DNA of 64,000 bases from Streptomyces uncialis (GTDB lineage Bacteria; Actinomycetota; Actinomycetes; Streptomycetales; Streptomycetaceae), in NCBI RefSeq assembly GCF_001905345.1, contig NZ_LFBV01000001.1, forward strand, positions 631,321 to 695,320, written 5' to 3'. The translations under genes and the position numbers were made by a program. The notes below the pieces were generated by a model. The model was not told where the DNA came from. It saw nothing but the letters and a program-made list of their open reading frames with translations, and ran no database searches. Below, piece by piece: positions 53,397-61,400 of the stretch (position 1 is its first letter; each line of letters begins with the position of its first letter).

Positions 53397-53579
53397 ATGC
53401 AGGAGTGCCCGCGCTGTGGCGGTACGGCCGAGGCCGACCCTGAACACCCCAACGCACGCTGGTGCCTGTCCTGCTGGCACGCATGGACGTATCCCCAGGA
53501 ACCGTCCTGCGGCGGATCGCTGCCACGGCTCGCGTCCGGACTCCGGGTACTGCGGGAGTCGCGACATCTGAACCGCTGA
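53397..53579 (+). CDS. Small zinc-ribbon-like protein
   Basis: This encodes 60 aa from ATG 53397, five bases after GGGAG, nine bases beyond the DUF397 stop. MQECPRCGGTAEADPEHPNA and RWCLSCWHAW provide two CxxC knuckles, the layout of a zinc ribbon; a basic C-terminus follows. Probably nucleic-acid or protein binding; function unknown. Confidence 0.72.
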   Translation: MQECPRCGGTAEADPEHPNARWCLSCWHAWTYPQEPSCGGSLPRLASGLRVLRESRHLNR

Positions 53580-53631
53580 CGGCACAGCGCAACGCCCCGC
53601 CCGTCCGCCGGGCTCTGGCGTACGGACGGGG

Positions 53632-53877
53632 CTACTCGCCGTCGCGCTGACCCTCGGCTGCCCGGACGAACGTCCCCATGTTCGGCACGGTCGTGATCAA
53701 GCCGGAGTCGCGGAGGGCCTTCGTCGCCTTGCGCATCGTGTCCCTGTTCACGCCGAACTCGGCGGCCAGCCGGACCTCCGAGAGCTGGAAGCGCTCCGGA
53801 TAGTCCCCGCGCTCGATACGGCGGGTGATCTCGTCTGCGATCTGCTGCCACTTCGGGCGCGTGGGGTCGAACTCCAC
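53632..53877 (-). CDS. Minimal GntR-type winged-helix protein
   Basis: This encodes 81 aa from GTG. Almost the whole chain is the DNA-binding domain: KWQQIADEITRRIERGDYPE, LSEVRLAAEFGVNRDTMRKA, TKALRDSGLITTVPNMGTFV. It has no effector domain. Similar short GntR proteins sit in Streptomyces accessory islands and in integrative elements. It is divergent from the small genes at 54047 and 54394, 169 bp away, which it may control. Confidence 0.85.
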   Translation of the reverse strand: MEFDPTRPKWQQIADEITRRIERGDYPERFQLSEVRLAAEFGVNRDTMRKATKALRDSGLITTVPNMGTFVRAAEGQRDGE

Positions 53878-54046
53878 ACCTCGACGCTACCGAGGGGACC
53901 ACCGTGGCGCACATTCGCCCCACGCCACCCCTCGGGGTGGACAGGGGTCTACTGGTTACTACCGTCACCAACAAAAGCGCCCCGGCAGACCGCGCCAACG
54001 GTCCACCGGGGCTCGCCGCAACAGCTTCAGAGGAGCTGAACGACGT

Positions 54047-54397
54047 ATGCGTGATGCTATCTCCCGTGCCCTCGTACGGGTGCTGGACGTCCTTCCGTGG
54101 ACCCGTCGCACCAGCCCGGGGCGCCACACCGTCCAGTACCTGGCCGACCGGCCCGAGCCCGGTCCGCTGGTCATCTGCGCGGCCCGGACCCCCGTCCCCG
54201 TACACGTCCTCGCGCGGTCCGTGCCGTCGCCGTGGGGGCACCGGGTTCCGCCGTACCTCCGCGACTGGATCGGGGAGCAGGAGGAACGCGAGCGGCAGCA
54301 CGAGCGGCGGGCGGCGGTCGCCGCGGCCACCCTCGGGCTGGACCTCCCGTTCACGTTCGACGGGTCCGATGTGGCGCGGGTCGGGGTGTCCGCATGA
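54047..54397 (+). CDS. Hypothetical protein next to the minimal GntR gene
   Basis: This encodes 116 aa from ATG 54047, with GAGGAG 11 bases upstream. Basic N-terminus MRDAISRALVRVLDVLPWTRR, a Pro-rich middle (RTPVPVHVLARSVPSPWGHR) and a Glu/Arg-rich helix (EEREREQHERR-like: GEQEERERQHERRAAVAAAT). No signal peptide or known domain. Overlaps the next gene (ATGA). Confidence 0.7.
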   Translation: MRDAISRALVRVLDVLPWTRRTSPGRHTVQYLADRPEPGPLVICAARTPVPVHVLARSVPSPWGHRVPPYLRDWIGEQEERERQHERRAAVAAATLGLDLPFTFDGSDVARVGVSA

Positions 54398-54597
54398 CCC
54401 TCGACCACCTGTTCCCCCAGGTGCCCCCGGTGCACGGTGAGCACTGCTGCCTGTGCGGACGCTGGACCATCGCCCCGGTGACCGTCGGCTACGGCAGCAT
54501 GAGCGGGGGCATCGGCGTCACCCACCACGTGTGCGCGGAACACGTCCACACCCGGGGCCCGTGCACCGCCGACCACAGTGAGTCCGGCCGGAGTTGA
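54394..54597 (+). CDS. Small Cys/His protein
   Basis: This encodes 67 aa from ATG overlapping the previous stop. EHCCLCGRWT and HHVCAEHVHTRGPC hold five cysteines and several histidines in a zinc-binding-like pattern. Tight coupling to the preceding gene supports expression; function unknown. It converges with the hydrolase gene at 54631. Confidence 0.7.
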   Translation: MTLDHLFPQVPPVHGEHCCLCGRWTIAPVTVGYGSMSGGIGVTHHVCAEHVHTRGPCTADHSESGRS

Positions 54598-54630
54598 CCG
54601 TTCGGGGAACCGCACCCACGAGGCATCGCG

Positions 54631-55911
54631 TCAGCGGGCACCGGCGTCCGTACCGGCGCACAGGGTGCGGTCCACGAGACCGCGTACCGCCCGCTCGCCC
54701 GCGAGCAACTGCTCGTGGCCGCCGCCCGTTCCGCTGGCGACGACGACGACCGAGCGGCGTCCGCTTTCGACGAAGCCGGTGCTCACGGCGCCCCCCTCAT
54801 GACTCCCCGCGTGACCCCAGGTGTGGTCGTCGCAGGTCAGCGGCTGGCGCATCAGCCCCAGGCCGTACCGCATACCGGGAAAGCCCTCGTCGTGGCGCTC
54901 GCTGACGGGCACCGTCCCGCGCATCTCCGCGAGCTGGGCGGTAGGCAGCAGGCGTCCGTCGAGAAGGGCGGTGAAGAAGCGGTCCACGTCGCGTTCGGTG
55001 CCGACCAGGGCGGCGGACGCGTCCGCCGCGGAGATGTTCCTGGTCGTGGTGTCCGTCCGGGTGACCGAGCCGGGGAAGAGGTGGTAGGTGTGCGCGTGCG
55101 GCCGCTTCAGGTGGGGGTTGTCGCCGGGGGCGTAGGTGCCGGTCAGACCCAGCGGGCGGATGACGCGGTCGCGCACCTCCTCGGCCCAGGTCCGCCCGGT
55201 GACCTTCTTGATGATCATCCCGGCGAGGACGTAACCGGGGTTGGAGTAGTTCCAGGCGGGCCTGGGTCCTTCGGGCGGTACCGGAACGGGATCGGGGACG
55301 GGAAAGAAGTCCGGCGCCCGGCGCATCGCCCCGGCCACCAGCTGCTCGGGGTCCCAGTGGTCGAACCTGGTCCGTTCGAAATCGGCGGCGGTGCTCCCGG
55401 TGTCGTCCTCGGGGCTGTAGTTGTGGACGCCGCTGGTGTGCTGGAGCAGATGTCTGACGGTGATGCGGCTGCCGTCGTTGCCGTTGCCGCTCACCACACC
55501 TGGCAGCCAGCGCTCGACGGTGTCGTCCAGGGACAGCCGGCCCTCGGCGACGAGTTGCAGCACCACGGTCGCCACGAACGGCTTGGTGACGCTGGCCATC
55601 CTGAACTCCGCCCCGCGCGGCACGGGACGGCCGGTGCCCAGCTCGGCCTCGCCCGCCTGGGCGTGCAGGGTGCGGGCGCCGTCGCGCACCCGCACCGAGA
55701 CGCCGACGAACCCGCCTTCCGCGAGGACGCGGGCCGTCTCGCGCTGGAGCTGCCGTGAGGTGGGACGGCCGTCCGCGGAGGTCACGGCGTCCATGGGTAA
55801 CGCACGGGGAGCGGCCACCGCGGCGGGCACGAGGGCCGTGGCCGCGAAGGTGGAGGCGAGCGCGACGGCGGTGATGAGCCGGGCCCGGGAGGTCTTCACT
55901 GTTGCCTTCAT
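54631..55911 (-). CDS. Secreted serine hydrolase, beta-lactamase/D-Ala-D-Ala carboxypeptidase family
   Basis: This encodes 426 aa from ATG 55911, with a signal peptide (RLITAVALASTFAATALVPAAVAA). Class C penicillin-binding motifs are Ser107-V-T-Lys110 (MASVTKPF), Tyr222-Ser-Asn (WNYSNPGYVLAG) and a late HAGSHEGG in place of KTG. It may act on cell-wall peptides or as an esterase; specificity cannot be told. No strong ribosome site; longer upstream frames lack a signal peptide. Confidence 0.9.
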   Translation of the reverse strand: MKATVKTSRARLITAVALASTFAATALVPAAVAAPRALPMDAVTSADGRPTSRQLQRETARVLAEGGFVGVSVRVRDGARTLHAQAGEAELGTGRPVPRGAEFRMASVTKPFVATVVLQLVAEGRLSLDDTVERWLPGVVSGNGNDGSRITVRHLLQHTSGVHNYSPEDDTGSTAADFERTRFDHWDPEQLVAGAMRRAPDFFPVPDPVPVPPEGPRPAWNYSNPGYVLAGMIIKKVTGRTWAEEVRDRVIRPLGLTGTYAPGDNPHLKRPHAHTYHLFPGSVTRTDTTTRNISAADASAALVGTERDVDRFFTALLDGRLLPTAQLAEMRGTVPVSERHDEGFPGMRYGLGLMRQPLTCDDHTWGHAGSHEGGAVSTGFVESGRRSVVVVASGTGGGHEQLLAGERAVRGLVDRTLCAGTDAGAR

Positions 55912-56113
55912 GCCCCCACACCCTGCCGGGGCGGACCGGCCGCGCCCATGGCGACAGCCTCCGGAACGGAGGTGGGGATACCTCCAGGGTCCTGGTCCGG
56001 CTGGTCGGTAGGGGGATGTCAGGGATGTCAGGGGCGTCAGGTCCGCCAGAGGCGGCTCCGGTGCGGATTCCCGTGCGGGCCTCGGACGGGACATGGGTCA
56101 CAAAGGCGCCCCC

Positions 56114-56683
56114 TCACCGCCCGGTCTCCGTGTTCGTGTCCGCGTCTGTCCCCGTCCCCGTCCCCTCCGTCGTCCACAGACAGAACGGGTGTCCGGCCGG
56201 GTCGAAGAGGACCCGGGTGTCGTCCGCCGCCTGGTGGGTGGCGAGTGCGGCGCCCGACGCGACGGCGTACGCGGTCGCCGCGGTCAAGTCGGCCACCTCG
56301 AAGTCGAGATGGGCCATCATCTGCTGGGCGCCGGGCACCCCGGGCCAGACGGGCGGTACGTAGGTGTCGTCCGACTGCAAGGCGATCCCCGTACCCCCGG
56401 AGCCGTCCCCCCGCCCGGGTGCCCGCAGCTTCACCCAGTCAGGTTCCTGCCGCTCGACCTCCCAGCCGAGCAGCCGCTGGTAGAACGCGGCCAGCTCATC
56501 GGCGTCGGAACACTCCAGGACGACCGTGGACAGGGCCACGCGCGGGCGCGTGGCCCCGGGCGCCGAGGAGGACACGGGGGCCGTCACCCCGTCGGGGCTC
56601 GCGGAACCCACCTGGTGGGCGGGGCCGACGGGGTTGCCGGGGTTGCTGGGATCCACAGAGTTCACGGGGTTCACGGGGCTCAT
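56114..56683 (-). CDS. VOC-family (glyoxalase/bleomycin-resistance-like) protein
   Basis: This encodes 189 aa from ATG 56683, eight bases after AGGAGG. Residues 1-50 are a Pro/Asn/Ser leader with MSPVNPVNSVDPSNPGNP repeats. The VOC fold follows: VVLECSDADELAAFYQRLLGWEV, WVKLRAP, QQMMAHLDFEVADLTAATAYAV, and FDPAGHPFCLW. Ends in a G-T-D-x repeat. Could be a binding protein or lyase; substrate unknown. A paralogue lies at 61401. Confidence 0.88.
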   Translation of the reverse strand: MSPVNPVNSVDPSNPGNPVGPAHQVGSASPDGVTAPVSSSAPGATRPRVALSTVVLECSDADELAAFYQRLLGWEVERQEPDWVKLRAPGRGDGSGGTGIALQSDDTYVPPVWPGVPGAQQMMAHLDFEVADLTAATAYAVASGAALATHQAADDTRVLFDPAGHPFCLWTTEGTGTGTDADTNTETGR

Positions 56684-56891
56684 GAGGGCATCCTCCTGTT
56701 CCGGGTACCGGGCGGACGTGCGGGCACGCCCGCTCTGCGCGTACCCGGGCCCACGGCCCTCCCATGCCACCCGTTCCGGCGTTCCGTTCCATCGCCGCCG
56801 GTGGACGACCGCTGTCCGGCGGTGATCTCTGCCGGTCACACTCCGCCGGTCGGCCGCCCTCACGGCTGACCGGCCCCGGTCCCGGCGTCCT

Positions 56892-57110
56892 TCAGGACGC
56901 CGATTCATCCGACTCGGAAGACTTACGGCCGCGGGCACGTCGCAGAAGGTGTCTCGCCAGCAACACCACCCAGGCCACCAGCATCAGCGTCGCGGCGACC
57001 CTCACCCAGGGCGCGGTGCCGCTACTGGCCGCCGTCCACCCGAAGACGAGGATGCTCAAGCACATCCAAGCCGGGCCATCAAGGAAGTCGCCCCTCGGGT
57101 CTCGTGACAC
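56892..57110 (-). CDS. Small membrane protein, hypothetical
   Basis: This encodes 72 aa from GTG 57110 (or a shorter form from an internal ATG). Two hydrophobic helices (MCLSILVFGWTAASSG and VAATLMLVAWVVLLARHLL) are followed by a basic tail RRARGRKSSESDESAS. No clear ribosome site. Family not known. Confidence 0.5.
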   Translation of the reverse strand: MSRDPRGDFLDGPAWMCLSILVFGWTAASSGTAPWVRVAATLMLVAWVVLLARHLLRRARGRKSSESDESAS

Positions 57111-57550
57111 CCCAACCCCGTCCTGCCCGATGTCGCGGCTTGTTCGCCACGGCAGAAGGATATGGCAGCGGATCGAGCAGTCCCCCGATCACGGCCGAGC
57201 AACCCTGTCGGCCACCACGCGCTCCGGCAGTGACGTCCATTTCTCGTGAACATCCACGAGCCTCAAGATCGCCAACTGCTGCTCGAAATGAGGGCAGCGT
57301 ACTTTTGGCCGAAGAGCTGAGAGTCGCAGCCTGAGCTGCGGCTGGCACTGTCGGGTCTGGACGACCGAGCTCTGACCTCGAAGGTGCCGACCAGCAGGCA
57401 CTGAACCGTCCGGCTGCCCTACCAGTGAACGTTCGCCGTCCCTTACAGGACGGTCCGCCCGTCCCGCCGTCGAACGGTCCGCCGTCCTGGCGCTGAGCCT
57501 CCGCCCGTCCCGGCACCGCCGCACCCCACGCCGTCCCGTACGGTGCCGGG
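57111..57550. other. Region without clear gene, lower GC
   Basis: These 440 bp have lower GC than the surroundings. A minus-strand frame near 57189-57310 includes HFEQQLAILRLVDVHEKWTS, which looks protein-like but has no credible start or N-terminus, so a decayed gene end is possible. Confidence 0.4.
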
Positions 57551-57556
57551 GTGACC
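57539..57556 (+). promoter_or_regulatory. Minus-10-like TACGGT next to a GTG start, second copy
   Basis: TACGGT at 57539-57544 lies six bases before GTG 57551, and the 18-base context is identical to 13992-14009. A leaderless mRNA is likely for the HAD gene. Confidence 0.4.
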
Positions 57557-58132
57557 GCCCCCGGACCCCTCCCCCTGCTGTTCCTCGATGTCGACGGCCC
57601 GCTGATCCCGTTCGGCGGGTCACCGGAGCGGTTTCCGGACGGGTACCCGACGTATCGGACCGGTCATGGGGCCGGGGCGGCTGCCTCGAATCCGCTGCTG
57701 GCCAGGATCGACCCCTGGCACGGGCCACGGCTGCTGGCCCTGCCCTGCGAGCTGGTGTGGGCCACTACCTGGATGGACGAGGCGAACGAATGCGTCGCGC
57801 CGCTGATCGGGCTGCCGCAGCTGCCAGTGGTGGCCTGGCCGGAGCCGTCCGGCGCCGATGCCGAGTGGGACACCGCCGATGACCGGGCCGCGCGGGCCGG
57901 GGTGCACTGGAAGACCCGGGCTCTCGTGGAGTGGTCGGCGGGGCGTTCGTTCGTCTGGGTGGACGATGAGATCACCGACGCCGATCGGGCCTGGGCGTCC
58001 GCCCACCACTCAGGGCAAGCCTTGCTCCACCGCGTCGACCCCACGCGCGGACTCACCGACGCCGACTACGGCACTCTCGGTGAGTGGCTGCACGAGGTTT
58101 CCGGCACCCCGGTACCCCGGAGTGCGCCGTGA
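57551..58132 (+). CDS. HAD-domain protein (RNA-repair HAD-like type)
   Basis: This encodes 193 aa. LLFLDVDGPLIPF is a HAD motif I with the DxD nucleophile; ELVWATTWMDEANECVAPLIGLP and SFVWVDDEITDADRAWAS are the later blocks of the small HAD family often annotated as HAD domain of Swiss-Army-knife RNA repair proteins (memory). Phosphatase activity is plausible. No Shine-Dalgarno, consistent with a leaderless start. Confidence 0.85.
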   Translation: MTAPGPLPLLFLDVDGPLIPFGGSPERFPDGYPTYRTGHGAGAAASNPLLARIDPWHGPRLLALPCELVWATTWMDEANECVAPLIGLPQLPVVAWPEPSGADAEWDTADDRAARAGVHWKTRALVEWSAGRSFVWVDDEITDADRAWASAHHSGQALLHRVDPTRGLTDADYGTLGEWLHEVSGTPVPRSAP

Positions 58133-58357
58133 GCCGGGCCGGGGAAGCCGTACGCCTCGGTGTGCCGGGGGCCGGGCCGGGGAGGTCCTTCGGGGACGGC
58201 TGTGGCTCGTCCGGCCCGCTCTGTGTGCCCGGAACGCCATGCGCAGCGCGGCGCGGCTTCGCGGGGGAGGGGCCCGTCGACGGCGGACGGGAGCGGGGGA
58301 GGGAGAATGGGGAAAGCGGAGTACCCACGCCTTTCCATGCTCAACGTATAGCGCATG

Positions 58358-58380
58358 GGGGGCCTTGCGGCAAGGCCCCC
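58358..58380. promoter_or_regulatory. Rifamycin-associated element (RAE)-like palindrome
   Basis: A perfect 23-bp palindrome: GGGGGCCTTGC (58358-58368), a central G, and GCAAGGCCCCC (58370-58380). Its core CTTGCGGCAAG is that of the RAE found upstream of rifamycin-inactivation genes (rgt, rph, rox) and helR in actinomycetes, from published work recalled from memory. The GTATAG at 58345-58350 just upstream could be a minus-10. It stands 57 bp before the glycosyltransferase remnant and about 535 bp before helR. Confidence 0.85.
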
Positions 58381-58437
58381 GTCGTGACGCAGAATCACCG
58401 ACCGAAGCCGGGAACAACGGACATCGGGGGTCACGGA

Positions 58438-58623
58438 ATGCGAGTGCTGTTGTCGACGTTCGGGTCGTGCGGGGGCGTCGAACCACTGGTCGCCCTCGCG
58501 CTCGCGGTGCGGTCGCGGGAGGTGGGCGAGCAGGCGCGGATGGGCATGCCGCCGGACGAGACCGGCACGGTTCGGCCTGCCGTCGCCCCACCACCGGCCG
58601 ACCCGAACCGGCCACGACCGTGA
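58438..58623 (+). pseudogene. Remnant of a rifamycin-glycosyltransferase-like (MGT/GT1) gene
   Basis: An open frame of 61 codons starts MRVLLSTFGSCGGVEPLVAL and goes on to MGMPPDE, the N-terminal strand-loop of GT1 macrolide/rifamycin glycosyltransferases (usual form MRVLLSTYGSRGDVEPLV, then APPDF). Arg and Asp of the GSRGD loop are changed to Cys and Gly, and after PPDE the family pattern ends in Pro-rich noise and a stop; about 350 residues are missing. Its position right after an RAE supports an origin as the rgt gene. It may still be transcribed as leader to helR. Confidence 0.7.
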
Positions 58624-58914
58624 CCGTGACCGGAGGCGATGACCGGGGGCGTAGCCGGGTCCACGACCAGGGGGCCGCGACCGAGGCCACGGCCATGGCC
58701 GCGACGGAGGCCATGAGCACGACCACGGACACGGTCACCGTCACGGGGTCACCCCCGGCCGGAACACCGACCGGCGTGACCACGACGAGCAGCGAACCGG
58801 TCACCCGGACCCACCGCAAGCCGCACCGGACCCACCGCGCACCGGACCCGTCACCGGTCCGGACCCCCTCCCCCGCACAACGGTCGTACGCGACCACAGA
58901 ACGGAGCCGATGAA
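58624..58914 (+). other. Probable 5' leader between the RAE/remnant and helR
   Basis: No gene is seen; the sequence is rich in ACCACGG and GTCACCG repeats. A GGAG lies eight bases before the helR GTG. No second RAE is visible, so rifamycin control would have to act through a long transcript. The stretch 58133-58357, upstream of the RAE, also holds no gene. Confidence 0.5.
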
Positions 58915-61224
58915 GTGAACCCCCGGACCACCAGCGCGTTCGACCTGCCCGACCGCCTCTCCCAGAAGGCCGACCCGGCGCTGATCGCGAGCGACGAGCG
59001 GCACTTCGCGGCCATCTCGGAGAGCCTCGCGGAGTCGATCGCGGAACTGTCCGGCCGTCTCGCGGTCGAGCGCAAGGCGCCCGGCGGCATCGGCCGGGAG
59101 GCGATGGACCGGGACGCGGAGATCCACCGGCTGACCGCCCGGCTGCGCACCCTGCGCCGCTTCGGCCTGGACCTGTGCCTCGGACACTTCGTCCCCGCCG
59201 GCACCCCCGACAGCCCCGACAACACCGGCACCCCCGACAGCCCCGGCACCCACGGCAACCCCGAAAGCGCCGACACCCCCGGCAGCCCAGGCAGCGCCGA
59301 CAACCCCGGTACACCCCACGCCCCCGGCAGCCCCGACAACCCCGGCACCCCCGGCACCCCCGGCACCCCCGAGCCCGTGTACATCGGTCGCCTCGGCCTC
59401 ACCGACAGCACGGGACGGCGGCTGCTGCTCGACTGGCGGTCCCCCGCGGCGGAGCCGTTCTTCGCGGCGACGCACGCCAATCCGATGGGGCTGGCGAGCC
59501 GCCGCCGGTACCGCTGGACCCGTGGCCGGATCAGCGACTACTGGGACGAGGTGTTCACCGCCGACGGGCTCGAAGGGCACGCCGCGCTCGACGACCAGTC
59601 CGCGTTCATCGCCAGCCTGGGCGGCAACCGCTCGGCCCGGATGCGTGACGTGCTCGCCACCATCCAGGCCGACCAGGACGCCATCATCCGGGCGGGGTCC
59701 CGCGGCACCCTCGTCGTGGACGGCGGCCCGGGAACCGGCAAGACCGTCGTCGCCCTGCACCGTGCCGCCCACCTCCTCTACTCCGATCCGCGCCTGGGCC
59801 ACCGTCGCGGCGGTGTGCTGTTCGTCGGCCCCCACCAGCCGTATCTGGCCTACGTCGCCGATGTCCTGCCCAGCCTCGGCGAGGAGGGCGTGCAGACCTG
59901 CACCCTGCGCGACCTCGTGATCGAGGGAGCCGGGGCGGGGACCGAGCCCGACCCGGCGGTCGCCCTGCTGAAGTCGTCGGCGGCCCTGGTGAAGGCGATC
60001 GAACCCGCCGTCGGGATGTACGAGGAGCCGCCCACCCAGGCGCTGACCGTCACGACCCACTGGGCCGAGGTCCGGCTGAGCGTCGAGGACTGGGCGGCGG
60101 CGTTCGACGCGGTGGAACCGGGCACCCCGCACAACGAGGCACGCGACCAGGTCCGGGACGAGCTCTTCTCGATCCTGGCGGACAAGCACGACGACGACGT
60201 CCCGCCCGTACTGCTCCGGAGGTCGCTGCTCCAGAACCGGGAGCTGATGCGGACCCTCAACCGCGCGTGGCCGATGCTCGAAGCGTCCGACCTGGTCGGG
60301 GACCTGTGGACGGTCCCCGCCTATCTGCGCAGATGCGCGCCCTGGCTCGACATCGCCGACATCCGCAGGCTGCAACGCGCGGACCCCCAGGCCTGGACGG
60401 TGTCCGATCTGCCGTTCCTCGACGCGGCACGGCAGCGGCTCGGTGACGCGGGGGCGTCCGTACGCAAACGTCGGCACGAGGCCTCCGTCGCCGCCGAACG
60501 CGCCCGCAGGGCCGATGTCATCGACAGCCTGCTGAGGGCCGACGACGACGGTGAGGGCGCGCTGACGATGCTGCACGGCAAGGACCTCCAGGACAGCCTC
60601 ATCGACCACAGCGTGATGCCCACCGCCGACCCGGAACCCCTGGCCGGACCGTTCGCGCACATCATCGTGGACGAGGCCCAGGAGCTGACCGACGCCGAGT
60701 GGCAGATGCTGCTGCTGCGCTGCCCGTCCCGGAGCTTCACCGTGGTCGGTGACCGCGCCCAGGCCAGGCACGGGTTCACGCAGTCGTGGCAGGAGAGGCT
60801 CGCCCGGGTCGGTCTCGACCGGATCGACGTGGCCTCCCTCAGCATCAACTACCGCACCCCGGAGGAGGTCATGGCGGAGGCCGAGCAGGTCATCCGCGCG
60901 GTGCTCCCGGACGCCAATGTGCCGACCTCCGTCCGCAGCAGCGGTATCCCCGTCGTCCACGGCTCGGTCACGGATCTGGACAAGATCCTCGGCTCCTGGC
61001 TCGCCGACAACGAGGACGGGATCGCCTGCGTCATCGGCGACCCCACGTTCCGGGCGACGCCCCGCGTGCGGTCACTGACACCGGAGCTGTCGAAGGGACT
61101 CGAATTCGACCTGGTCGTCGTCATCGACCCGGAGGCGTTCGGCACGGGCATCGAGGGCGCGGTCGACCGCTATGTCGCGATGACCCGCCCGACCCAGCAA
61201 CTCGTCGTCCTGACGAGCGCCTGA
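58915..61224 (+). CDS. helR: HelR, HelD-type ATPase giving rifamycin tolerance
   Basis: This encodes 769 aa from GTG 58915. HelR displaces rifamycin from RNA polymerase and recycles stalled enzyme. N-terminal FDLPDRLSQKADPALIASDE and APGGIGREAMDRDAEIHRL are typical of the HelR subgroup; YIGRLGLTDSTGRRLLLDWRSPAAEPFF marks HelD proteins. Walker A GGPGTGKTVV lies at about 271, IIVDEAQELTD at about 583, and SKGLEFDLVVVIDPE near the end. A P-D-S-P-G/N-T low-complexity insert (about 95-155) interrupts the region that in HelR reaches the rifamycin pocket. The RAE upstream supports the assignment. Confidence 0.9.
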   Translation: MNPRTTSAFDLPDRLSQKADPALIASDERHFAAISESLAESIAELSGRLAVERKAPGGIGREAMDRDAEIHRLTARLRTLRRFGLDLCLGHFVPAGTPDSPDNTGTPDSPGTHGNPESADTPGSPGSADNPGTPHAPGSPDNPGTPGTPGTPEPVYIGRLGLTDSTGRRLLLDWRSPAAEPFFAATHANPMGLASRRRYRWTRGRISDYWDEVFTADGLEGHAALDDQSAFIASLGGNRSARMRDVLATIQADQDAIIRAGSRGTLVVDGGPGTGKTVVALHRAAHLLYSDPRLGHRRGGVLFVGPHQPYLAYVADVLPSLGEEGVQTCTLRDLVIEGAGAGTEPDPAVALLKSSAALVKAIEPAVGMYEEPPTQALTVTTHWAEVRLSVEDWAAAFDAVEPGTPHNEARDQVRDELFSILADKHDDDVPPVLLRRSLLQNRELMRTLNRAWPMLEASDLVGDLWTVPAYLRRCAPWLDIADIRRLQRADPQAWTVSDLPFLDAARQRLGDAGASVRKRRHEASVAAERARRADVIDSLLRADDDGEGALTMLHGKDLQDSLIDHSVMPTADPEPLAGPFAHIIVDEAQELTDAEWQMLLLRCPSRSFTVVGDRAQARHGFTQSWQERLARVGLDRIDVASLSINYRTPEEVMAEAEQVIRAVLPDANVPTSVRSSGIPVVHGSVTDLDKILGSWLADNEDGIACVIGDPTFRATPRVRSLTPELSKGLEFDLVVVIDPEAFGTGIEGAVDRYVAMTRPTQQLVVLTSA

Positions 61225-61400
61225 CGAGCGATTGACGAGCGGCTGACCTGCGAGGTTCGTGGCGGGGGCGGGAGCAGGGATGGGAGCGGGTGCCCGGGGC
61301 GGAGCGGTCGCGGGCGCCGGCCCACCCCACGCGGATCGGCCCGCGACCGGGCACGCCTAGGGTGGTGCGGCGTGAGTCCACCGAACGTCCCGGAGGTGCC

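Noticed and set aside
53384-54301. Long minus-strand frame across the small-gene region
   Set aside because: It runs through several independent ribosome-site/start/overlap signals of the genes at 53397, 53632 and 54047 and shows no domain.
58801-60960. 719-codon minus-strand frame over helR
   Set aside because: Shadow frame opposite a gene with complete helicase motifs.
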